Shown here: piece after piece, positions 17,098 to 25,500 of the stretch
How the letters are laid out: every line of letters begins with the position of its first letter
Position numbering within the stretch: position 1 is the first letter of the stretch
Source: Rhodopseudomonas palustris
GTDB taxonomy: Bacteria; Pseudomonadota; Alphaproteobacteria; Rhizobiales; Xanthobacteraceae
NCBI RefSeq assembly: GCF_007005445.1
Contig: NZ_CP041387.1
Coordinates: 1,054,001-1,118,000, forward strand
DNA: 64,000 bases
Reading direction: 5' to 3'
Notes under the pieces: generated by a model
Database searches by the model: none
What the model was told of the DNA's origin: nothing
Seen by the model: only the letters and a program-made list of their open reading frames with translations
Program-made: the position numbers and the translations under genes

Positions 17098-18586
17098 TGC
17101 TGCGCCTCCGCCGCCGCGTGTCGTCGCCGCCAAGCGCGACAACGCGCTGGTGGTGGTCGCGTGCGATGCGCGCGCGAGCCGTGGCGAGGTGATGCCCGGC
17201 ATGCCGCTCGCCACCGTGCGGGCGATGCATCCGGCGGTCGATGTCATCGATCACGACCCGCACGCCGATGCGGCTCTGCTGAATGCGATTGCCGACTGGT
17301 GCGATCGCTTCACGCCGCTGGTGGCGCTCGACGGCGCCGACGGGCTGCTGCTCGACATCACCGGCTGCGCGCATCTGTTCGGCGACGAGGCCAAGCTGCT
17401 GAACACGCTGACCGCGGCGCTGACGCGGCAGGGCTTTGCGGTCAGCGCTGCGATCGCCGGCACTGCGGTGGCGGCGCGGGCGCTGACCCGCGGCGGCTCC
17501 GGCCTGATCGTCGCGCCGGGCGAAGAGCTGCGCGCGGTGGCGCCGCTGCCGGTGGCGGCGCTGGGCGTCGATGACGCGATCGTACGCGGCCTGCGCCGCG
17601 CCGGGTTCAAGACTGTCGGTGAAGTGCTGGCGCGGCAGCCGACCGAACTCGCCGCAAGGTTCGGCGAAGGCTTCGTCGCGGTGCTGCGCCAAGCGACCGG
17701 CGAAGACGACGCGCCGATCTCGCCGCGGCGGCCGGCACCGGACTATGTGGTCGACAAGAATTTCCCTGAACCGGTTGCCACCACCGAGGTCATTCTGCCG
17801 ACGCTGCTGGCGCTGGCGCGGCTGCTGATCGCCGCGATGGAGCGGAGCGGCAAAGGCGCGCGCCAGCTCACCGCGAGCTTCTTCCGCAGCGACGGCGCGG
17901 TGCGCAGCATCAGCGTCGAAACCGGACAGCCGGTGACGCGGGTCGAGGTGGTGCAGCGCCTGTTCGCCGAGAAGCTCGACGCGCTCGCCGATCCGCTCGA
18001 TCCCGGTTTCGGCTTCGATCTGATCCGGCTCGCCGCCAGCGTCAGCGTGGCGGTGACCCAGGCGCAGCGCGGTTTCGACACCACCGCGCATCAGGCCGAG
18101 GACGTCGCGCTACTGGCCGACACGCTGGCGGCGCGGCTCGGGGCCAAGCGGGTGGTGCGCTATCTGCCGCAGGATACGCATATCCCCGAGCGCGCCGCGC
18201 TCGCCGTACCGGTGCAGCATTGTCCGCCTGAGCCGGGCGATGCGCCGTGGCCGGCGCGGGCCGACGAACCGCCGCTGCGGCCCTTGCGGCTGTTGCAGCC
18301 ACCGGAGCCGATCGAGGTGCTGGCCGGCGTGCCGGACGGTCCGCCGGCGCAGTTCACCTGGCGCCGCGTCACCCACCGCGTCACACGAGCCGAGGGCCCG
18401 GAGCGCATCGCCATGGAATGGTGGCGCGCCGCCGAGCCCGGCCTGACCCGCGATTACTTCCGGATCGAGGACGAGGACGGCGCGCGGTTCTGGCTGTATC
18501 GCGACGGCCTGTACGGCAGCGAGGCGATGCCGGAAGTAGGCGGCAGCGGCCAGCCGCGCTGGTACATGCACGGGCTGTTTGCGTGA
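16985..18586 (+). CDS. imuB: ImuB, Y-family polymerase-like protein without catalytic residues
   Basis: A 533-residue Y-family DNA polymerase homologue that acts as a hub linking ImuA, DnaE2 and the beta clamp rather than as an enzyme. It begins RRRILGLWLPRLSTDRVERA, the ImuB version of the palm start, and at the active-site strand carries ALDGADGLLLDITGC in place of the catalytic SxDE of active enzymes. Later come the little-finger-like region and a C-terminal tail ending ARFWLYRDGLYG, which is conserved in ImuB. The chosen start ATG at 16985 lies inside the 3' end of imuA. It is second in the imuA-imuB-dnaE2 cassette. Confidence 0.92.
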   Translation: MRAASVNRRRILGLWLPRLSTDRVERASPQASTGSPADAAPPPPRVVAAKRDNALVVVACDARASRGEVMPGMPLATVRAMHPAVDVIDHDPHADAALLNAIADWCDRFTPLVALDGADGLLLDITGCAHLFGDEAKLLNTLTAALTRQGFAVSAAIAGTAVAARALTRGGSGLIVAPGEELRAVAPLPVAALGVDDAIVRGLRRAGFKTVGEVLARQPTELAARFGEGFVAVLRQATGEDDAPISPRRPAPDYVVDKNFPEPVATTEVILPTLLALARLLIAAMERSGKGARQLTASFFRSDGAVRSISVETGQPVTRVEVVQRLFAEKLDALADPLDPGFGFDLIRLAASVSVAVTQAQRGFDTTAHQAEDVALLADTLAARLGAKRVVRYLPQDTHIPERAALAVPVQHCPPEPGDAPWPARADEPPLRPLRLLQPPEPIEVLAGVPDGPPAQFTWRRVTHRVTRAEGPERIAMEWWRAAEPGLTRDYFRIEDEDGARFWLYRDGLYGSEAMPEVGGSGQPRWYMHGLFA

Positions 18587-18617
18587 GGGATGGGGGAGTG
18601 TGTGCACAGCCTCTCCC

Positions 18618-18734
18618 CGTCATTGCGAGGAGCGGTGCGCGCCGCCTCTCACCGTCATTGCGAGCGTAGCGAAGCAATCCAGCTCCGTGCACTGCGCTGG
18701 ATTTCTTCGTCGGCTTCGCCTCCTCGGAATGACG
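18618..18734. repeat. Palindromic repeat family A: half copy plus copy 3
   Basis: A truncated element (18618-18652, only the CGTCATTGCGAGGAG arm) is followed by a complete copy at 18653-18734 that starts CGTCATTGCGAGCGTAGCGA and ends CTCCTCGGAATGACG. They lie in the 182-bp gap between imuB and dnaE2. An imperfect second arm (ATTTCTTCGTCGGCTTCG) shows that this copy has drifted. Confidence 0.8.
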
Positions 18735-18768
18735 AATTCAACTATTGAATTTTAGAACCGAGACGCCA

Positions 18769-21700
18769 ATGAGCGCACCGCGCTACGCCGAGATCGGCGT
18801 CACCACCAATTTCTCGTTTCTCGAAGGCGGCTCGCATCCGCAGGACTATGTCCACGAAGCGAGCCGGCTCGGCCTCGACGCCATCGGCATCGCCGACCGC
18901 AACACGCTGGCCGGCGTGGTGCGCGCCTATGGCGAACTCGACAACGAGGACTTGGCGTATAAGCCCAAGCTGCTGATCGGCGCGCGGCTGTGTTTTGCCG
19001 ACGGCACGCCGGACCTGCTGGCCTATCCGACCGACCGGGCCGCCTACGGCCGTCTCTGCCGCCTGCTCAGCGCCGGCAAGCTCCGCGCCGGGAAGGGCGA
19101 ATGCCATCTGACGTTCGCCGACCTCGAGGCCTTCATCGACGAGGCTTCGGCCCCGATGAATCAGCCTTCGGCTTCCATCCACCAGCTCCCCACCTCGTCA
19201 TGGCCGGGCTCGTCCCGGCCATCCACGCCTTTGCTACGATTGAGTCAGCAAGACGTGGATGCCCGGCACAAGGCCGGGCATGACGGTGGAAAGGTTGCGG
19301 GTCGTCATTCGAAGATATTGCTGGTCGTCATGCCGCCCTATCGCTTCCAGACCAAAGCGATCGCCACCGCGCTCGAACGCCTCACCGCCCTCAACGCCGG
19401 TGCCGTCTGGCTCGGCCTCGCGCCGTATTATCGCGGCGACGACAAGCGGCGGCTCGATCGGCTGCGGCGAATTGCGGTCGCCGCACGGGTGCCGTGCATC
19501 GCCACCAACGACGTACTGTATCATCACGCTTCGCGGCGGGCGCTGCAGGACGTGCTGACCTGCGTGCGCGAAAAGACCACGATCGACAAGGCCGGGCGCC
19601 GGCTCGAAGGCAATGCCGAGCGGCATCTCAAGCCCGCCGCCGAGATGGCGCGGCTGTTCCGTGCCGATCCGGACGCGATCGCCGAGACGCTCAGGTTCGC
19701 GGGTCGCATCGGCTTCACGCTGGACGAACTGAAATATCACTATCCCGACGAGCCGGTGCCGCCCGGCAAGACCGCGCAGGCTCATCTGCGAGACCTCACC
19801 GAGCAGGGCATCCAGCAATATTTCCCGCATGGCATCAGCGACAAGCTGAAGGCCACCATCGACAAGGAGCTGGCGATCATCGAGCGCCGCAGCTACGCGC
19901 ATTATTTCCTCACCGTGCACGACATTGTTCGCTACGCACGGTCGCAGGATATTCTGTGCCAGGGTCGCGGCTCGGCGGCGAATTCGGCCGTCTGCTACGT
20001 GCTCGGCATCACCTGCGTCGATCCGACCGAGATCGACCTGTTGTTCGAGCGCTTCGTCTCCGAGGAGCGCGACGAGCCGCCGGACATCGATGTCGATTTC
20101 GAGCATTCGCGCCGCGAAGAGGTGATGCAGTACATCTATCGCCGCTACGGCCGGCATCGCGCCGCGATCGTCGCCACCGTGATCCATTATCGGCCGCGCT
20201 CGGCGATCCGTGACGTCGGCAAGGCGCTCGGCCTGTCCGAAGACGTCACCGCGGCGCTCGCCGATACGGTGTGGGGAAGCTGGGGCAGGGGCCTCAATGA
20301 GATGCAGGTGAGGCAGGCCGGGCTCGACCCGCACAACCCGATGATCGGCCGCGCGGTCGAACTCGCCACCGAGCTGATCGGCTTTCCGCGGCATCTGTCG
20401 CAGCATGTCGGCGGCTACGTGCTGACGCAAGACCGGCTCGACAGCTACGTGCCGATTGGCAACGCCGCGATGGAGGATCGCACCTTCATCGAATGGGACA
20501 AGGACGACATCGATGCCGTCAAGATGATGAAGGTCGACGTGCTGGCGCTCGGCATGCTGACCTGCATCCGCAAGGGCTTCGACCTGATCGCACAGCACAA
20601 GGGCGTGCGGTTTCGGCTTTCCGACGTCAAGTCGGAGGACGACAACAAAGTCTACAAGATGCTCCAGCGCGGCGAGTCGATCGGCGTATTCCAGGTCGAG
20701 AGCCGGGCGCAGATGAACATGTTGCCGCGGCTGAAACCGAGATGTTTCTACGACCTCGTCATCGAGGTCGCGATCGTGCGGCCGGGCCCGATCCAGGGCG
20801 ACATGGTGCATCCTTACTTAAGGCGGCGAAACGGCCAGGAGCCGGTGGTGTATCCATCGCCGTCCGGCGAGGCCGACAAGGATGAACTGCGTCAGATCCT
20901 CGGCAAGACGCTCGGCGTGCCGCTGTTCCAGGAGCAGGCGATGCGGATCGCGATCGAGGCGGCGCATTTCACGCCCGACGAGGCCAATCAGCTCCGCCGC
21001 GCGATGGCGACGTTTCGCAATGTCGGCACCATCGGCAAGTTCGAAGCCAAGATGGTCGGCAATCTGGTGAAGCGCGGCTACGACGCCACCTTTGCCAAGA
21101 ACTGCTTCGAGCAGATCAAGGGCTTCGGCTCCTACGGCTTTCCGGAAAGCCATGCGGCGAGCTTCGCCAAGCTGGTCTATGTCTCGGCGTGGATGAAGTG
21201 CGAGCATCCCGACGCGTTCTGCTGCGCGCTGCTGAATTCGCAGCCGATGGGGTTCTACGCGCCGGCGCAGATCGTCGGCGATGCGCGAAGTAACAAGGTC
21301 GAGGTGCGCCCGGTCGACGTGTCGTTCAGCGAGGGCCAGTGCACGCTGGAGGAGCGCTGCGGCGAGCATCACGCGGTGCGGCTCGGTTTCCGCATGATCG
21401 ACGGATTCCGCTGGGCCGATCCGGACGAGGAGCGGGGGCGGCTCGAAGCCGGCGAGGCGCCGAGCGACGATTGGGCGGCGCGGATCGTCGCGGCGCGGGC
21501 GCGGGCGCGGGGGCCGTTCGGCTCGCTCGAACAGTTCGCGCGGATCACGGCGCTGCCGAAGCGCGCGCTGATCCTGCTGGCTGATGCCGACGCGTTCCGA
21601 TCGCTCGGGCTCGATCGCCGCGCCGCGCTGTGGGCGGTGCGACGCCTGCCCGACGACGTACCGCTGCCGCTGTTCGAGGCGGCGAGCGCGCGCGAGCAGC

Positions 21701-22314
21701 AGGACGAGCACGCCGCGCCGCTCCCCGTGATGCCGATGGCCGAGCACGTGGTGGCCGATTATCAGACGGTGCGGCTGTCGCTGAAGGGCCACCCGATGGA
21801 ATTTCTGCGCGCGCTGTTCGCGGCCGAGCGGGTGGTGAGCTGCCGCGAGGTGTCGGAGTCGCGGCGCAACGGCCGGCGCGTGCGCTGCGCCGGCGTGGTG
21901 CTGGTGCGGCAGCGGCCGGGCTCGGCCAGCGGCGTGATTTTCATGACCATCGAGGACGAGACCGGCATCGCCAACATCGTGGTGTGGCCGTCGGTGATGG
22001 AGCGCTTCCGTAAAGAGGTGATGGGCGCCCGGCTGATCCTGGTCGAAGGCGCGATCCAGGCGAGCCCGGAAGGCGTGGTACATCTGGTCGCCGAGCGGTT
22101 GATCGATCGCAGCCACGAGATGGCGCGGCTGGCCGAAGGCCTCGCCCGCCCGGCGCTACCGGACGGCGCCGACTTCTACGAGCAACTGACCTCCGAGAAG
22201 CGCGGCTATGAAGCCCTCAACGGCGACCGCCGCGACACCCCCGACGCCCCCGCCCAACGCCATCGCCACCCCCGCGACGTCCGCATCCTGCCGCCGTCGC
22301 GGGATTTTCATTGA
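18769..22314 (+). CDS. dnaE2: Error-prone DNA polymerase III alpha subunit DnaE2 (ImuC)
   Basis: An 1,181-residue C-family polymerase performing damage-induced mutagenic synthesis with ImuA and ImuB. It has the N-terminal PHP domain (YAEIGVTTNFSFLEGGSHP), the palm with PPDIDVDFEHSRREEV and GRGSAANSAVCYVLGI, the KGFGSYGFPESHAASFA segment, and a C-terminal OB-fold (GSASGVIFMTIEDETGIANI). The ATG at 18769 was chosen; a TTG 24 nt earlier is also possible. Residues about 143-172 are encoded by an in-frame palindromic repeat (19196-19285), inside a 50-60 residue stretch with no DnaE2 character between FADLEAFIDE and ILLVVMPPYRF of the PHP domain. The frame stays open across it, so a functional protein is likely. 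Confidence 0.95.
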   Translation: MSAPRYAEIGVTTNFSFLEGGSHPQDYVHEASRLGLDAIGIADRNTLAGVVRAYGELDNEDLAYKPKLLIGARLCFADGTPDLLAYPTDRAAYGRLCRLLSAGKLRAGKGECHLTFADLEAFIDEASAPMNQPSASIHQLPTSSWPGSSRPSTPLLRLSQQDVDARHKAGHDGGKVAGRHSKILLVVMPPYRFQTKAIATALERLTALNAGAVWLGLAPYYRGDDKRRLDRLRRIAVAARVPCIATNDVLYHHASRRALQDVLTCVREKTTIDKAGRRLEGNAERHLKPAAEMARLFRADPDAIAETLRFAGRIGFTLDELKYHYPDEPVPPGKTAQAHLRDLTEQGIQQYFPHGISDKLKATIDKELAIIERRSYAHYFLTVHDIVRYARSQDILCQGRGSAANSAVCYVLGITCVDPTEIDLLFERFVSEERDEPPDIDVDFEHSRREEVMQYIYRRYGRHRAAIVATVIHYRPRSAIRDVGKALGLSEDVTAALADTVWGSWGRGLNEMQVRQAGLDPHNPMIGRAVELATELIGFPRHLSQHVGGYVLTQDRLDSYVPIGNAAMEDRTFIEWDKDDIDAVKMMKVDVLALGMLTCIRKGFDLIAQHKGVRFRLSDVKSEDDNKVYKMLQRGESIGVFQVESRAQMNMLPRLKPRCFYDLVIEVAIVRPGPIQGDMVHPYLRRRNGQEPVVYPSPSGEADKDELRQILGKTLGVPLFQEQAMRIAIEAAHFTPDEANQLRRAMATFRNVGTIGKFEAKMVGNLVKRGYDATFAKNCFEQIKGFGSYGFPESHAASFAKLVYVSAWMKCEHPDAFCCALLNSQPMGFYAPAQIVGDARSNKVEVRPVDVSFSEGQCTLEERCGEHHAVRLGFRMIDGFRWADPDEERGRLEAGEAPSDDWAARIVAARARARGPFGSLEQFARITALPKRALILLADADAFRSLGLDRRAALWAVRRLPDDVPLPLFEAASAREQQDEHAAPLPVMPMAEHVVADYQTVRLSLKGHPMEFLRALFAAERVVSCREVSESRRNGRRVRCAGVVLVRQRPGSASGVIFMTIEDETGIANIVVWPSVMERFRKEVMGARLILVEGAIQASPEGVVHLVAERLIDRSHEMARLAEGLARPALPDGADFYEQLTSEKRGYEALNGDRRDTPDAPAQRHRHPRDVRILPPSRDFH
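19196..19285. repeat. 90-bp palindromic repeat (family D) inserted in frame in dnaE2
   Basis: CGTCATGGCCGGGCTCGTCC, then CGGCCATCCACG, is followed after a short loop by the reverse-complement arms CGTGGATGCCCGGC and GGCCGGGCATGACG. The element ends with the same CGTCA...TGACG termini as the intergenic families. It is 90 bp, a multiple of three with no stop in the used frame, so it adds 30 codons to DnaE2. A degenerate relative lies at 34862-34958. Confidence 0.85.
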
Positions 22315-22503
22315 GAAGGGCGCAGTGCCGCTTATGACCCGAAGCGGACTCAAACGGGAGCGGGAGTTGGTCACACTCGACGCGCCGTTCCGAGGCGGAA
22401 CGTACCAAAAAAGGGAGCACTGTGCTGGGGTCCGAACGCCTTCTGCTTTTCATTCTGGCGATGCAACGCGCGGCCCACCAATAAACGATAGGCTCCGAGG
22501 ACT

Positions 22504-25500
22504 TCAGCCCCGCGCCTGCACCTCGGCAATTTCCGGTAGAAGCGCCACAGCTTCAGGAGCGCCGAAATCGGCAAGTTGGCTTGCGAGGCGCCGGAAACGC
22601 TGGACGGCAGCGAGACGATCGGATGCCGAGGTCGCACTCCAGATTGTCGCCAGTAGCTGGCCGCAACGGCGTCCTGCTCCGCTCCGCAGACGCTCCCGAA
22701 GGTCCGAAGCGATATGCGCCGTCATGATTTGCTCCAGCCAGCCGAGCGCGGGATCGGGACTGAACGCGGCCGGCGCCTGAGCGACCAGAGCAGAAACCAC
22801 CGGTGGCGCCACCTCGAAGGCCGCACAAGCCTCGACCCATTCGGCGATGAGTGGCGCAAAACTAGCAGCGTGTGGCCAGTTTGGTTCGAAGACCGGCCAA
22901 TTATAACAACAGAAGCCAGCTGCGGCGAGGGCCTCTGAGCGTCGATATTCGTGTTGCGCTTTCAGGCCGTCGAAGACAATGGACACGCCCGCCCGCCAAA
23001 CGGCCGCGAATGCCTCATCGACCGGCTTATTCGAATTGAACAGCCGTGTGGCATGGGCGTTTAGAAATGCTTCGAGGACCGTCATACGCGTTTCCTCGGA
23101 TTCGATCGCTGCAATCGGACGTAAGAGGTCGGCGATGGCGCGTTCGGGAGGCACCGAATAAGCAATCTGGCCCATCAACGCGCCAAGCGATTGCTCCCAG
23201 TCCATCCGCCGGTCATCGGTATCCCAACTGCCCTTCGGGGGCTGTTGTCCGTCGACGAACGAGCGTAACCATTCGATCGCGGCATGGGCAAAGCGGCACA
23301 ACCGCTCGCGCAAGTCCGGGACCGCGAGAAATGGAGAAAGGTCGAACTGGCGCAAAATCGACGCTGCGCGATAGGTGTCGAACTGCCAATCGACATCGCC
23401 ATGGGGATAGAAGCTCTGACTCGCCGCGACGAACGGCGCCGGAATTGGCGGAGGCACAGGCATATTTGCGACGTCGTTATTGGTCAGGCGATCGGCAATG
23501 GCTACGACCGCCCGCTCGGCACGCGCCGCCCGGTCGTCGCGCAGCCATTGTTCAAGGTCTGCGCCCCATTGGCGCCAACTGAACAAGAAACTGTCGGCGA
23601 GTGCAGTAAGACCCGCTGCAGCGGCCAGGGGCCGATGTTCCGCGAACGGAGCAATCCCTTCTATGCTCGCTTTGGCCACGTCACGAAACGGGCTCGATAC
23701 GAGCCTCAGCCACAACTCGGTCTCGTGAGGCTCGGCGATGCCGCGTCCGACCAGCGCCGCGAGGCCGCGTCCGGCATTCGCGAGAGGATCGTCCGCCATC
23801 GTCGTTTCTTCATAGTGTATTCCCGTCGTCCAGGGATCGAGCGAGGCAGCACGTGCAACAACTGATCGCGCCCACGCTCTATGCTCAGCAAGCAGCGCAT
23901 CATCGCCTCCCGCGAGCAGTGACGCGGCAATCGCTGCGACTGCCTGCGCGCGCATAATTAGCTCTAAGTCGAAACTCATGCTGTCGAAGAGCTGCGGGCA
24001 ATCGAGGCTGATTGCTAGCGGAATGGCGTCAGTGATGGGTGTCCCGTCAGTCGATACAATGCCGCGTGAGCGGCCGAATGACCAGTCGAGCAAGGGGTTG
24101 GTGGCGTTGAGCGCTTGCTGCCGCTCACCGACCTCGGCGGCGCGTGCCTGTAGATGCTCAGGAACGACATAGTGCATGGCGAACCAGCTACGATCCTCGG
24201 CGACCTGTAGCTGCCAGTTGTCGGGATCGGCCTGCGATCGATAGGTTTTGAGACGTTCGGCCAACTCGCCGTCTTCATCCTCAAGTGCCTCCTCGAAGTC
24301 GGCGAGATCAGCAATCTGCCAGTTCGCCGCTGCGGCGGCGAACGCCGCCTTGCTCGCCTCGTCTCCGAACACATGGAGTTGCGCAACGAGCCCCTGGAGT
24401 AGCGGTGGTTGCCGTCGGCGGCGCTCAAGTAGCGCCATGACGTCGGCGCGATTGTCTTCGTCCCCAGGCGTCCAGCCGATGCCATAGGCTGTGGCGCGCT
24501 CATCCTCCATCCAGCGCGCGAGATCGTAGAACCAGAGCCGCGGTGAGCACATCAGGGGCAGCATTACGGTAAGGTCTGCTCGCACCTTGTTGCGGTCTAT
24601 ACCGGCGGCAATCACGGGTCCGGCGATGGCCACCAGCGGCCCCGCGCGGAGTGTCTTCGCAACCATCTCGGCGAGCGGGCGACCAGATGCGACTTGGGCT
24701 GCAAGCCATTGATCGGTAGCGAGCAGCAACGAGGTCAAGATATGCGGGCCAAGCACCCCGCGCGACCATTTAAACACGTGCTGGTCGCCCCAGAGTTCGA
24801 TCGACCCATCCGGCAATTCAAGCCGTATCGGTCGTGGCGTGAGCCCGCGCTGCTGCTGCTTTAAGCACCATTGCTTGCTGGCGACACGACAGAATTGACC
24901 AAGCAGTCCGAGCGCCGCATCCTCATCTGTTGCGAACAACGCGTCGAACCCCGCTCGGCCAGGCGCACTTGGAAAAAGTCCCGCAGTATCGCGCAAGCCA
25001 TAGCCGTGCGTGATGGCAAGGTCGGTGTCGAAGGGCTCATCGCAGCGCTCGTCGATCATCGTCTGAGCGACAAGATCGGCGAACAAACCCGGCTCGAGGC
25101 GCGGCAGGATGCCCGGCGAGACGACGACGGACTCGGCATGACGAATGCAGGTGGTCAGTAGACGTTCGAGATATGTGCGCGCCACATCGGGCGCCGCATC
25201 TGAGCCATGTGTCACGACGAGGCGTAGAAACGCCGCCGGATCGCGGTCATCGTCATCGAGCCCCAGCTCTGCGAGGCAACGATCGCGTTCTTCACGTTGG
25301 TCCCAGCTCAATTCCTCGGCTGCATCGGCCGCTGCAAGCCATTGGCCAACCTGCACAACGGCATGACGGCTAATCTGCCAGCGATGAACGGGTCGCCTGA
25401 GCCAGAATAAAGTGAGCCGGCTCAATATTGGAGCTAGGCTCTGCGGCCAAGTGGGCCAGCGCTCGACCGACCAGGACATAAAGGCCGGCCAAGTCGGCCA

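Noticed and set aside
10116..18734. Repeated palindromes considered as a CRISPR array
   Set aside because: Copies are dispersed, each is a long inverted repeat, there are no regular spacers and no cas genes.
18735..18768. A second LexA box before dnaE2
   Set aside because: A single GAAC half-site is present but no second GAAC follows at 7 nt; dnaE2 is likely read from the imuA promoter.
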